Origin: Xenoacremonium recifei
Taxonomy: Eukaryota; Ascomycota; Sordariomycetes; Hypocreales; Nectriaceae
Reading direction: 5' to 3'
Length of the DNA: 64,000 bases
Assembly (NCBI GenBank): GCA_012184525.1
Contig: WOFQ01000071.1
Span: forward strand, 62,001 to 126,000
The notes beneath the pieces were generated by a model, which saw only the letters and a list, made by a program, of their open reading frames with translations, did not search any database and was not told where the DNA came from. Shown piece by piece: positions 37,701 through 48,648 of the stretch (the first letter of the stretch is position 1; every line of letters starts with the position of its first letter). Both the position numbers and the translations under genes were made by a program.

Positions 37701-39628
37701 TTTGCAGCCTCACCTGCAGCCAATCCACGTACCCCTCAGCAACGGTTCGGTACCTTGTTGCTCAATCAGCGGTTCCGTACACCAATGCCGAATCTTTGTC
37801 GATCCTCCGATCCGTCTACTCCGTAGTCCGGGAGAACAGTCGGGATCCCAAGGGAGAGGTTCGCACTTGCGGATAGCTCGCCGGGCCATTCCTCTCCGTG
37901 CAAACGGCCTCGCCAGCAACGAGAGCGAGAGCGAATATTACGACGGAAAAAGTCATAGGGCCAGGCCTGCCTCAGCCCAGGTTTGACTTTGTCAGAGGTG
38001 GCTGCCGTGGCGGGCCGTTCGATCAAGTCTAGACCTCCCATCCTATTCTTGTCGTCGACACCAAACCTATCCCAGACACGTGGCGCTCGGCCTCAATCAA
38101 ACCCCGTGAGGCCAGTTGTAATTTGTATTTTCAACGTCTCGGGGCTATTTTGAGCACCTCGTTCATGTCTGGAACTTCGTATTAACACCTTTAGAGCCAA
38201 GGCGTCTCCTTACCCGCGGGCCTATGCCGCCTCCGGCCTAATTTCTGCCTTATGGCCAGTAACCTGCAGTATACCAGGGCCAGGACGGGGCATTACGGGG
38301 ATTGTTTCCTCCGGTGGCTAATATCGACCCGGCCGAGAGCAATCCTAGGGCGTAGAGCGGCCGAGACTGCTGCAATACTGCACTGCTGTGGCAGCTGTTG
38401 GTCGCTCGTTCACAAAGACCGAGGTCACGCGACGTACGAGGGTGTTTTGCATATGAGACAGACATCCCGCGTCTGGAGTCCTGCAGTAACACTTTAGGCA
38501 GCATTCATGGGCCGATACCAAGAAACGCCTAGAGTTAACCACATCTTCCGGTGACCAGTTTGTTACAGTTGCAAGTAGTTTGTAGTTGAACGAGGTAGCT
38601 CCGAGAAAAGACACGGCAACTAGTGAAATCAAAAAGGCCTGATCTTGGGTCGAGACTTTCAAGTCTCGCTGCATTTTAGCATAGAGGTGTAAGTCTAGGC
38701 AGGGATCCAGACTACAAGGATTCTACGGTGAGATTTTGATCTTTCCTATCCCTTGGGTTCTTCCCATTGTCAATCTCGTGATCTGGACTCAAAGAGGGAG
38801 CCCAACTTCGTGCCAATATGCTGTCACATTTTCAACTATTGATAATTTGCCACCAAATCTCCCTCCTTCGCGGCCCGGGCGTTGGCAGCCCCTGATATCC
38901 CTCGCTGCCCAACAAGTTGTATAGGGGTCCAAGGTGCATACGGTGAGCCCGAAGTGCTTCTTCGAACAGCCTAGCCCAGCCCAGACTCTACGGGCCTACT
39001 GATTGTAATTGGGTAGGCTAGCCTAGTAACATCGTGCTGTTGGGATGTTTGAATACGCCGCGCAGGTGAAGACGGCGTGTCAGCTTTACAGCATGTTTCT
39101 ACAACGCTTCTTAGGTTATTCATGCACTTAGCCTAGTTGTGTCAAATAATTCAGAAGTTTGCATTGTACAGTAGGCGAACTAATGCTCACGTCATAGCTT
39201 AAAACACCGACCACGGCATCGAAGCAGGGCGCTGTAGGGTAGGGTTTTCTACGACGAGCAAGGGCAACGTTACAAGAGATAGAACGGTTAGTGATGTGAT
39301 TATTCCTACTACCGAAATGTGTTTGGCTTTCTTTCTGTTTAAAATTTTATATATGTAGAGGAAGATTCGCGATCGGACTCCTTTCAGCCTTTGATCTATC
39401 TACGCTGTATGGTTGCAATAGAATGTTCAAACGGATAGTTGTTCAATTTTTAACGACATAATTACTATGGCGACTGACTACGATAGAAGAATCAAGCTCC
39501 GGGATTCTCATTGAACACACATCAATGTAACCGAGTTAACAAAGGCCTGTCTTCGTGGCAGGAAGGTTTGTCAATGTATTTAATTAATTTTCTCCTCTAT
39601 GAGGGTAGGTATAAGTCATTCACCTAGT
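31793..39628. other. Intergenic, 7.8 kb; no gene supported
   Basis: The largest gene-free stretch. Positions 32100-37500 are GC-rich with overlapping frames on several strands, the longest being 386 codons (35921-37081), without domains. A GGAT microsatellite lies at 34359-34390. From about 38500 to 39600 the DNA becomes clearly AT-rich with short frames only, before the transporter 3' end. No transposon ends, tRNA or rRNA were recognised. Confidence 0.5.
34359..34390. repeat. (GGAT)8 microsatellite
   Basis: Eight perfect GGAT units plus a partial one, in non-coding sequence. It is the reverse complement of the ATCC array at 29131. Confidence 0.95.
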
Positions 39629-41441
39629 CTATCTCGCATATTCAACGTTGACTGCCGCAGAAACGTTCTTCTCGGTTTCGTTCGGATCTGTCTTGCCATC
39701 GAGATCATCCTGGCCCTTCACTCCCGGCGCAGATCCAGACTCGCAATCGGTCGAAGACTCGCCCAGATTCAAGTGAGGAGGCGTATGGATGCTTTCCTTT
39801 ACTCCTTGGGTAAAGGCATCCCATCCGTGACCCTGGCCGACGAAGATACCGTCGACCTGCTCAAGCGTCAAGCCCTTTGTCTCAGGGTAGAAGAAGTAGA
39901 CCAATGGGACAAAAGAGGCATTCAAGATGGCCCAGACAAGGTAGTATTTCCATCCGATGTTCGCGAGTCCCATTGGTGTGACAGTGACAGCAATGCCGTT
40001 GACTATGGAATTATTAGACCGGGCCCAGCGATGACATAGTTCAAGGGGTTTATGCTCTTACATAGCCAGTTGGATGCTGAAGCTAGAGATGCTCCCATGG
40101 AACGCATTTTGAGGGAGTTGATTTCCTGAATGTACCAGTCAGCATAGGCTATACATGTGCCGGTTTGATATATGAAACTCACAGGAGGATAGATCCAGGC
40201 AACATTGAGATAGCTCAAAGCAAATGCATCGTAGAAGAGGAAGTACATGACCACAGTCATAATGGCACCCCCATTCCCGGGAACGTTGAAACCGACACAG
40301 ATCAGGGCAGAGACAACACTCATTCCGACTGCGCCCCAGATCATGCAGGGACGGCGTCCGACCCTGTCGATGAACCAAATAGGCAAGATGCTGAAGAAGA
40401 AGTAGTTCATGCTGCCAGCTGCAGCAACAATTCGGGATGTCGTATCACTCAAGCCGACATAGTCCTTGAGGATGACCGGGAGGTAGTATCCAATAGTGCT
40501 GTATGTGTTAGAATGAGGTCAGAATAACCAAAGCAAAAGGGAGACAAACTTGATTCCGCTCATTTGTTGCATATATAGAGCGCCAAAACCGAGCATCATG
40601 CGTCGGAAGTTTTGTTGACCACCATTCTTGAAAATGTCCATCCACGAAGCTACTTCTTCTTGCTCCAGGGCGATTGCGATCTCGTTTGTAGTCCGCACAA
40701 CTTCGTCGTCAGTCTCTGGGAGATCGAGAAGCCGCGCGATAACTGTCCTCGCTTCGTTGACGGATTTGTGGTGAGCGATCCATCGAGGAGACTCAACTAA
40801 GAAAGGTCCAACGATGAGTAGATAGATGGCGAAAACGGTCTGGAGCGCAATTGGGAAGATCCATTGAAGGTTGTTCTTTGCGTAATTGGCACCGAAGGAA
40901 ACCCAGTTGGATATGACAAAGCCAAGGATAATGTTTGCTGCTTCGACAGTAATAAGAGCACCGCGATTCGTGTGCCTTGAGACTTCTGCCTGCCAGGTCG
41001 GAACAATTGCAGTCATGATTCCAACTCCGATCCCAGTGATGACTCTGGCGACAATCAGATGATCCACGACATGGGCTGTGGTCTGGAGAATGGCACCGAT
41101 GATGACAATCCAGCCCCCGATGTAGATGGAACGCTTTCGACCGAGTCTTTCAGCAAAGGCAAAGGCAGCGAGAGATCCTGCAAGACATCCAAGATCGTAG
41201 AGGCCAACGATGAGGCCTTGTTGGACGGGTGACGGGTTGTTGAACTGCTTGATGAACGAGTCGGTTCCGATGACGGCTCCCATAACTCCTTGATCGTCTT
41301 TCATATCGTATGCCTTAGCCAAGTCCCAACAAGTCTTCAGAACGGAATCAGATCGATTCACTTACATCCAAATAGAAGAAATCCCATACTACAGGCAGAT
41401 GTGATGCCCATCATCAGAGGCTTCCCACGGAGAGGTTTCAT
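39629..41441 (-). CDS. MFS sugar porter
   Basis: Five exons: 41441-41366, 41297-40550, 40498-40183, 40125-40062 and 40002-39629, giving 525 residues. It is a twelve-helix plasma-membrane carrier of the sugar porter family. Spliced hallmarks: FLLFGYDQGVMG (the first join uses acceptor GAAAG at 41298), AERLGRKRS, VESPRW, QQMSGINTIGYYLP, DRVGRRP, YPPEINSLKMRS and PETKGLTLEQVDGIF. The substrate cannot be told from sequence; hexoses, pentoses, polyols or sugar acids are possible. Intron 3 (40182-40126) is 57 bp, in phase and free of stops, so an unspliced mRNA would encode 19 extra residues. The start Met gives the usual short N-terminus; the frame is open further upstream but leader-like. The gene is divergent from the Zn2Cys6 regulator, which suggests control by it. 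Confidence 0.93.
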
Positions 41442-42226
41442 ACTGAAGGAGAGCTGACGGGGCAACCGATACAGCAGTGTGAGTGTTTTGAAGAGCCAGT
41501 AACCGGTAGAGAAGTGTAAGGAGACAATTGAAGTATTCTTGAATTTTACAATAACATTTCTTTCCCTCTCTAACACTGGCGATCCCTTTACATTTGTATT
41601 CTCTCCACTCCGGTTCGTCACGGCAACTTGGTTATTAAACTCTCTCTCAAACCTGGAGAAGAGCATGGGTTTGAGGTCAATGCCCCAGCTTTGCGGGGAA
41701 CAAGTTGAGCCATCGATCCTGAACTCACATCGTTCACGATCCTGTGCCAAGTTCCGGTGGAAGCAAAGAGGGCAAACTACACCAAAGAATCTACGTCAGG
41801 ATTCCACAGTAGGCGAGGAAGAATGGATCCGAGACTCGGTCGCCCACCGGAAATAACGAAGAGGCTCGGTCGTTTCGCACTACTCTGATCCTAGACCCTG
41901 CAGGATTCGGTGCAAGATTGCCCTTCAAGGCACCATTGGCGCAGATCCACGAGTCAAGAGTCTTGACTCGGCGAAGCAGTCCCGAGCTCTGGGGTGACCC
42001 CATGGGGAGCATTCTGGGGAGGCGAGAAGCGAGCGGTAAGCAAAGACGCGGGGGCTTTGATTGCTGGTTTGCGGAAATGTGGTCAGGTATCCGCTTGTGA
42101 GATCCCTTCTCGTGTTGTTACTGCGCTCAACTTAAGCCTCAACTTACTCTGAGGAAGCCGTTCGGTGCGCCGGAAGTTGTCTGAGCTGATATCCGCGGAT
42201 CCTTTCGCGCGGAGATAAACGCGGTC
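41442..42226. promoter_or_regulatory. Divergent promoter between the sugar porter and the Zn2Cys6 regulator
   Basis: This 785-bp region drives both genes. It contains CCACCGGAAAT (41844-41854), GCGCCGGAAG (42167-42176, one mismatch to the cluster element CCGCCGG), and a perfect inverted repeat with 9-bp arms centred on 41960. The CGG-containing elements match those upstream of the cupin genes, so autoregulation by the neighbouring Zn2Cys6 protein is plausible. Confidence 0.5.
41950..41970. promoter_or_regulatory. Perfect inverted repeat with TGACTC half-sites
   Basis: CGAGTCAAG, a 3-base spacer, then CTTGACTCG. Each arm contains TGACTC, the core of the Gcn4/CPC1 bZIP site, so amino-acid-starvation input into this promoter is one possibility. 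It could also be the operator of another dimeric factor. Confidence 0.4.
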
Positions 42227-44931
42227 ATGGCTACTAGTTACGACCCCAAACACGTTGCTAAGCGACGGAAGCGAGTCCAAACAGCCTGTGATAGATGTCG
42301 GAGGCAGAAGCTGAGAGTGAGTCTTGAGTCTCTCAATTCCATCTGTTCCACGACGATGAATCTAGGCTCTAACCAAGGCGCGCCAGTGTGGACTCGAGCG
42401 ACCTTGTCCGTTGTGTGTCCTCTCGGATGTTCCCTGTATACCACAGACCCGGATAAGGTACGTCAACGATTGACTAGACGTGAACAGAAGTATTGATGAA
42501 TGGTTGGCTACTAGTCATCCTAAGAGGAAGAAGGCTCGATCGCGTGCTGTCGATAGAGCTCTTTTCTCATCACCTTCTCAAGGGAGTGGTCTACATGCTG
42601 CGCCAAGTCACGATCATGACCACGATGATGATCATATTCATGTTCAGATCGAAAGCAGTCCTCTACAGCAAGCCGTTGATATTGACTGTCAACGAAGAGA
42701 CCATGTTCGCTTTGCTATGAATGCTGAGGGGGATGAATCTGGGTTCACACGGAGTTCTGCCCCTGACGACGAGACCCCATTCCGACAACGAACCTCATCC
42801 TTCGGGATGTTTAGAGAGGTACGAAGATAGTATCCATTCATTCATCAACTCTTTACTAACATCAGAGCCGAAGATCATTGATCAATTCAGCCCGGACATG
42901 GTTGTCAATGGCTCGGCTTCTGCATTACCTGGCGGCAATAGAACTCGAGCACCCACACCTACACCTCAATTGGCCAGTAGTGTCGAGGAGATGCTCGGGA
43001 TGAAATTACCAGAGAAGGCTGAGATCGCGTTCTTAATTGAGTCTTACATGACTTCAGTGCACTGGTTCATGATGCTGTTCTACGAGCCTTCATTTCGAGC
43101 CAGGTGCGAGGCTCTTCTTGTCTCTAGCCACCTTGACCGATCACAACAACGCTTCGCCATTCTTTTTCTCCTGATTCTTGGACTGGGTGCAAGATATGCA
43201 GATCCGGAGCGAGTCAAGGAGAATTGCCCGAATTTGGATTCAGAAACATTCCAGAGGACCGCCATCAAGAAAGTCGAAGGGTTTATGCTTGAACTCTTTG
43301 ACGAGGCTGAATTAGAGTCAGTCCAAATATGCGTTTTGCTAGGGTCCTACTACTTGTACAACGGGCGTCCGAATTTGGGCTTCGTTATCCTCGGCTCAGG
43401 CATTCGATGCGCTCAGTCAATGTCCCTACATCGGGAGATTGCTTCCTCAAACGTGCATCGGATTGTGAAAGAAGAGCGTAGGCGGGTTTGGTGGGCTCTT
43501 TATATATTTGATCGGTATGTCGACCATCAATGACACAAATGGGTACTCCACGCTAATGAATTCAAGGTTTGCCTCAATTGTTTATGGTCGGCCATGTGGC
43601 ATTCGTGATGGTGAGTTCAATGTTGCAGTGCCCGAGAACATCGAGGATACAGACACAATGCATCCTGAATTCAACACGAAAGGCGCAAGCCCGAATGGAA
43701 CCATGGAACATGTGACCTTGTTTAGCTACACGAAGTTCAAGATTCGTCTGTATAGGATCGCATCTCCAATTGTGGGGGATATGTACTTCCATCGGGCCTC
43801 AGATATCCCTACTTTGAGACGAAAAGTGCAAAGGATTGATGGAGAACTTACGACGTACTTCAACACGTTGCCTCCTGAGTTAAGGCTTGACAAGCTGTTC
43901 CAAGCGAACAGATCTCCAGGAGAGGAGACACCGGAACGAATCTTTTCGATGCAAGCCTTAGCGCTTCAGGTTGCTTACGACAACATTCTGATTCTGCTAC
44001 ACCGGCCACTTCTTCCGCTGACACTCAGAGGGCCGATATCTCCTGCAACAGATGATACCTCTGAACTGCAACAGATCCAACACATTAGCCAGGACCGGTG
44101 CTGGGAATCTGCTTTGAGAACCTCGATCTTAGGGAATTACAAAGCGTGTCTAGAGTCAGCGAGGCAGACGCACGCAGCAGCATTTCTGGGCATCAATCTC
44201 TTTACTGCAGGCATGGTTCTGTGCATTGTGGCGCTCTCTAAGCCACTCTCAGAGCCAGCTCAACAAGCTAAGCATGCTGTTGGCCGGATATTGTCCCTTG
44301 CAAGACTGCTTGAAGGACGAATATTGTTGCTGTCACAAACCTCCAAGGTTTTGGCCGACATCGTTCGGTTGATTATGGATAAGGAGTTGAAAGCAATCCT
44401 TGGCCAGTCAGATCCTCTACTGGTGTCTGCCCCTGGTCCGTACGTACCGGCAAGTGCGCCGACTACTGGAGCCGTTGGGTGGAATAACTTGCCATCCAAT
44501 GATATCGAGTCCACCGCTGCCAATGTCAGCAACTCACATAATGGGCAAGGGCAAGATTGCGGAAACATGATGACATCCTTTGATGGCCTTGGCCAGTTCC
44601 CAGGGGAGTATGTGTCAACTCTGTCGGACTTTGACCTGCAACACGGGTTGCACTCGCTTCAGCAAGGTTAGTGAAAGCCACAAGGGTAATTTGGTATGGA
44701 ACAATACTGACTCTTGTTGCAATAGCAATGTACTTACCAGTAAACTCCGGTCCAGCGTCTATGAACGGGGCAGCATGCCCAGACCAGTGCACTCCTGGTA
44801 TGGGGGATGGGCTAATGGCCCCTGACATTGGTCGCCTTGGCGGTAACCATAATAACCTTGAAGCACTATGCCAAAGTTGGTTGTGGGAGCCTGATCAATG
44901 GCAGGGGTTTAATGATGCTTTTCAAATGTAG
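42227..44931 (+). CDS. Zn2Cys6 transcription factor with fungal-specific regulatory domain
   Basis: Six exons: 42227-42316, 42387-42457, 42515-42818, 42868-43514, 43567-44666 and 44726-44931, giving 805 residues. The first intron lies inside the zinc cluster; splicing yields ACDRCRRQKLRCGLERPCPL then C, with cysteines 21, 24, 31, 37, 40 and 47, and a basic KRRKR just before it. The fungal-specific domain follows (IESYMTSVHWFMMLFYEPSF, VQICVLLGSYYLYNGRPN, RRRVWWALYIFDRFASIVYG). Intron 2 is taken as 57 bp (42458-42514); a nearer AG would leave only 30 bp. Intron 3 (42819-42867) has a perfect TACTAAC only 6 bases before the first AG, so the second AG is used and keeps phase. It is probably the activator of the adjacent transporter, cupin and dehydrogenase genes; this is inferred from position and CGG-type sites. 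Confidence 0.88.
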
Positions 44932-45479
44932 TTTGAAGAATGACTTCGTTTAATGAGGTGGTCAAGGAGAAGACCAGTCCCTTGAAGAGGAGAGGGAAAT
45001 TGGCACAAATGAATGGCGGTGATGATAGGAACTGCGTTGTAATGTAGCGAGAGCAAACAACGCGATATGAAAGCAAAACGGTTTCATAACTTGGAATTTG
45101 AAAGAGAACAAAAAATTGAAGTTTCCGATGCTTTGAGAAGCGCCCGGCGGTGTTCCCGGTGGTTGTTGACTTCCGCCGGATTTCGAATCGGAGATATTCT
45201 CCTCTCCCGTACAAGTAATCTAGTCAATCCGATTGGTTTCCAAAAGAGGTCTGGCACTTGAATCTAAACTGACCGCTAAGGCGGGGTAATGATGCACTAG
45301 GCGACGAGCAATAAATAATAAAAAGGACTGGATTGGATTGCTGATGGGTTACGAACTATGTAGCTTAACCCGGGGACACGCCTTATGTTGAGTTCAAGCC
45401 ACTAGATAAATCACAACTTCCAAGACGGCGATATCAAAAGCAATTGATTCTTTCAGATTCACTTGCGTTCGGAAGACTA
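44932..45479. other. Intergenic, 0.55 kb: promoter of cupin 1
   Basis: Contains three CCGGYGG-type elements within 36 bp (listed separately). No coding signal. Confidence 0.5.
45144..45179. promoter_or_regulatory. Cluster of three CCGGYGG elements upstream of cupin 1
   Basis: CCGGCGG (45144-45150), CCGGTGG (45157-45163) and the reverse form CCGCCGG (45173-45179, preceded by CTT) lie about 300 bp upstream of the cupin start. CGG triplets are the half-sites of Zn2Cys6 factors, and such a factor is encoded next door. Confidence 0.45.
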
Positions 45480-46178
45480 ATGATGGCTCAAAGATCGCTG
45501 CTTAAAGCGGGCATATTGGGCTCAGCTGGATTATCTTCACTTCGGGGATCAAGCACTCGTTGGATAGCGCCAAGTCTCGCGCAACAGTCTCTTTCTATAT
45601 CAACAACCACACCACGGCCTCTTACAACAACCCAAAACCTTCGACTGCCTGACTTCGAACGCCCTCGGGCAGAAGCCGTTCCTTACTCGGGACCTCCTTT
45701 GCATGGAGTGGCGGGCGACCTGGTGATCAACTCAGTCTTGCACCTCAACGAGGAGGAGAAGTATTGGGTGCCCCAACTAGAAAACGTCTGGTACCGACCG
45801 CTCCTCTTTTCGCTCTCGCAAGGCTACTGGGTTAATCTGCTGCGTGTCCGCCGTTCAGGCATTCTCTCTCGGCACCGGCACACTGGACCAGTGCACGCTG
45901 CGACGTTGAAGGGAAGATGGCACTATCTCGAGCATGACTGGTGGGCGACGCCTGGTAGCTACTCATACGAGCCTCCAGGTGACATTCACACGCTGGAAGT
46001 TCCGGAGGGCGTGGAGGAAATGGTGACCCTGTTCCATGTTACGGGAAGTTACACTTATGTTGAGCCCGATGGAACTCCTATTGGAAGTGAGGATGTGTTC
46101 TCACAGTTTGAAACGGCACGGGACCACTATATCAAGAACGGGGTTGGGGAAGACTACATTAACTCATTGGTTAGATAG
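45480..46178 (+). CDS. Cupin of the 2,4'-dihydroxyacetophenone dioxygenase type, predicted mitochondrial (cupin 1)
   Basis: Single exon of 232 residues from the first ATG (45480); the frame opens upstream but has no ATG there. Residues 1-60 are rich in Arg, Ser, Thr and Ala, with their first acidic residue only at 59, a typical mitochondrial presequence. The cupin core follows: GYWVNLLRVRRSGILSRHRH, then TLKGRWHYLEH and GDIHTLEV. H132, H134 and H170 correspond to the three-His iron site of 2,4'-dihydroxyacetophenone dioxygenase, which cleaves a carbon-carbon bond next to a carbonyl using O2. The C-terminal VFSQFETARDHYIKNGVG also fits that family. The true substrate here is unknown. A paralogue about 70% identical in the core (my estimate by eye) lies 2.5 kb downstream, beyond a dehydrogenase on the same strand. 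Confidence 0.85.
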   Translation: MMAQRSLLKAGILGSAGLSSLRGSSTRWIAPSLAQQSLSISTTTPRPLTTTQNLRLPDFERPRAEAVPYSGPPLHGVAGDLVINSVLHLNEEEKYWVPQLENVWYRPLLFSLSQGYWVNLLRVRRSGILSRHRHTGPVHAATLKGRWHYLEHDWWATPGSYSYEPPGDIHTLEVPEGVEEMVTLFHVTGSYTYVEPDGTPIGSEDVFSQFETARDHYIKNGVGEDYINSLVR

Positions 46179-46833
46179 GTGCTTAGCTAATTGATCCGTT
46201 TTCTTGTAAAATCCCCTCTGAGACTTTATGAAAGATATTGGTGATTGTCAGACAAGTGTTCTCTCGAAGACTAACCATTGACAGGTTACCACGCGTCTGG
46301 GTGGACTCCTCGTCGTAGGGTTGTCAACCACCAATATTAAGTCCCAGACCCATTGAAAACATATCACCACCTTACCCGCACAATCAAGTACTATCCCTAG
46401 TCGTTATTTTGCTCCTACTCCGAAGGAATGCATCCCCCGTGGTTTTCTTGGGGTTTGCGTGTCAGAGATGGTGGGCCCGGAACGGAATCGATCCTCATCT
46501 ATCCGCCGGATACAACACACGTCCAAATGTCTTATTATGCATTTTTCTTATTTCTTATTGACAGCTAGTGCAGCCTATCGGAAGCCAAGCTACTTGCAGT
46601 CTCTCAAAGAACTCGGAACCTGGGGTGAAGTGTCACCATCCGGCTATCCAGCAAGGACTGACGGATCCATAACTCCTAGGAAGTGCACTCCACAGATCTA
46701 ACTAAGTACAGCCCTGTTAAGTTCCGGCCAAGGTCTTATTCATATCTACTGCCTCTCGAGATCGTGACTGTAATGTCGGACCGGCTCAATATTCCCTGAA
46801 TCCGAGCCGTTAGTCTGCCCTACGCGAGCAATC
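46179..46833. other. Intergenic, 0.65 kb: promoter of the KduD-like dehydrogenase
   Basis: Contains ATCCGCCGGAT (46501-46511), a palindrome around the same CCGCCGG core seen in the other cluster promoters, about 325 bp upstream of the dehydrogenase ATG. No coding signal. Confidence 0.45.
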
Positions 46834-47907
46834 ATGAGACCAATTGCTACCACCGGAGCGTTTCGATCACTAGGCGGCAGACTTGCTGCAGTTACTCATG
46901 GTGTACGCTTTACTTCACCAGGCCTTACCGCACACTCACGGAACCATTTCTGGTCACGCAAATATAGCATCATGGTTCAAAGAGAGCCCCTCAGCCCGCC
47001 TGATCCAGTTCCCCTGAACAGACTGTTTTCCATAGAAGGCAAAACAGCAATTTGTACTGGGGTAACAGGAGGTCTCGGAAGAGAGCTTTGCATGACATAT
47101 GCAGAGGCGGGAGCTAATGTTGTATCAATACAACTGCCCGGAGACCCTGCAGGACCTGCTTTGGAGAAGGATATCAGGAAGTTTGGCGGAGATTTCAAAA
47201 GCTTTGAGTGCGATGTGTCAAACTCAACAGCGCTACGAGCTTGCTTTGAGAAGATCTGGGCTGCGCGGGTTGTTCCTGATATTCTTCTGAATGCAGCTGG
47301 TATCAATCGGAGAGGGAAGATAGAAGAATTGGAGGATGAGGATATTGATGCGGTAAGCCAAGAAACTGGGCTATTGTGGGATGTCAAGACTAACTGAAAT
47401 ATTAGATTTTCGCTGTGAATCTCAAATCGTCCTTTGTGACCTCACAAGAAGTTGCAAAGAAGATGCTCGAGCTAAAGAGACCTGGCAAGATCATCAACAT
47501 CGGATCCATGACTTCATTCATTGGCATGTACAACGTTTCCGCCTATGCGTCATCCAAGGGCGGCGTCCTTCAGATGACGAAGGCTTTTAGTAACGAACTT
47601 GCATCCAAGGGGATTCAAGTAAATTGCATTTGCCCCGGGTAAGCCTCTCAGTCGTTCGCAACCTTGCAATGACTTAGGTAGACCTTTGCTAACATGTCCG
47701 ACTCTCATTAGATACTACAAAACACCACTGACAGAGGAAATCATCAAAGATAAGGAGTATACGGACTTTGTGATGAAGCGAACGCCGGCAATGAGATGGG
47801 GAGAACCTCGGGATCTACGTGGAGCATTGATCTTTCTTTCTAGCCCAGCTAGCGACTTTGTTACTGGTGCCCCAATTATCGTGGACGGCGGTATGCTTGG
47901 GAAATAG
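46834..47907 (+). CDS. Short-chain dehydrogenase/reductase, KduD-like, predicted mitochondrial
   Basis: Exons 46834-47352, 47406-47638 and 47712-47907 give 315 residues. Residues 1-47 have many Arg and no acidic residue and end in SRKYS, a typical mitochondrial presequence with a cleavage-like motif. The classical SDR fold follows: TGVTGGLG (75-82) for the nucleotide, NAAG (153-156), and the catalytic triad S207, Y220 and K224 (YASSK). INRRGKIEELEDEDIDAIFA and the ending APIIVDGG resemble 2-deoxy-D-gluconate 3-dehydrogenase (KduD) and gluconate 5-dehydrogenase, NAD(P)-dependent oxidoreductases acting on keto-sugar acids. The exact substrate is not known. It lies between two cupin genes on the same strand, downstream of the regulator and sugar porter, so a shared pathway is likely. 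Confidence 0.9.
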
Positions 47908-48648
47908 ATTCTTAGAAAGTAGATGTACGAACAATTTTGATACTCCCTGATACAAGAATCAACTATTGAGCTTTTTTGGTATAATTTGTGAGGGGGTATA
48001 GATCACAGGGTCTCCTGTACGGGTGCGCAACCGGCTATCCTGCCTCCTGTATTGTCATGAATTTTAAAAGGGAAGTCTTTTGCTTTCAGTTTGGTATCGC
48101 AGCACGTGTTTGCAATGCAACCATAGCCACATGCGCATAGATCACATTCGGCGGTTCGGAGAATGACTGCCTGCGTTGGGGGGTTGAGGTTGCCGACTGG
48201 GGAGCCAGATCTCACTTCCACCGGAAAGCTGTCGGTTCCGGCGGAAGACAAGAACCATGCTGGTCCGCGGAGAATCAGCCGCGAGATTACAGCTTTCAAT
48301 TACGGAACTTGTAATTGGAAGACACTTTCACGCGGTTCCGGGAACCATAATTTTTGGAGTTAGTTTGCCCGTCTTTTGCAGGAGACCAGAATTGGATGCA
48401 GCATAAATGTGACAAAGCCAGCGAAAGCTCTAGCCGTCCCGCTATCGTTGAGGTCTGATGACTATTATCGCGTACAAGTCCTATTCTGAAGACAGCCTTT
48501 GCATTTGAATGGGCACTTTCACTCCTAAACCAATTCTTTTGTCGTGCACATATTAAATCATCGAACCACGTACAGACACAATTGCATCTTGTCACTAGAC
48601 TCTTCTATTGATCGGGACGTATGGTTTGAGTCACGGTGATCCCACAAA
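47908..48648. other. Intergenic, 0.74 kb: promoter of cupin 2
   Basis: Holds two cluster elements (48215-48247, listed separately) and the perfect palindrome GGTTCC-G-GGAACC (48334-48346). The stretch between 48380 and 48640 shows nothing specific. Confidence 0.5.
48215..48247. promoter_or_regulatory. Paired CCGGYGG elements upstream of cupin 2
   Basis: CTTCCACCGG (48215-48224) and CCGGCGGAAG (48238-48247) face each other as inverted copies of CCGGYGGAAG, 13 bp apart, about 400 bp upstream of the proposed start. The second copy is identical over 10 bp to the reverse-strand element upstream of cupin 1. Confidence 0.5.

Noticed and set aside
42458..42487. 30-bp intron in the Zn2Cys6 gene
   Set aside because: Too short for fungal splicing; the next AG (42514) gives a 57-bp intron with a branch-like TTGACTAG and the same frame.
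45444..45479. Twelve-codon upstream extension of cupin 1
   Set aside because: It begins with TTG, not ATG; nuclear fungal genes rarely use TTG, and ATG 45480 opens a good presequence.
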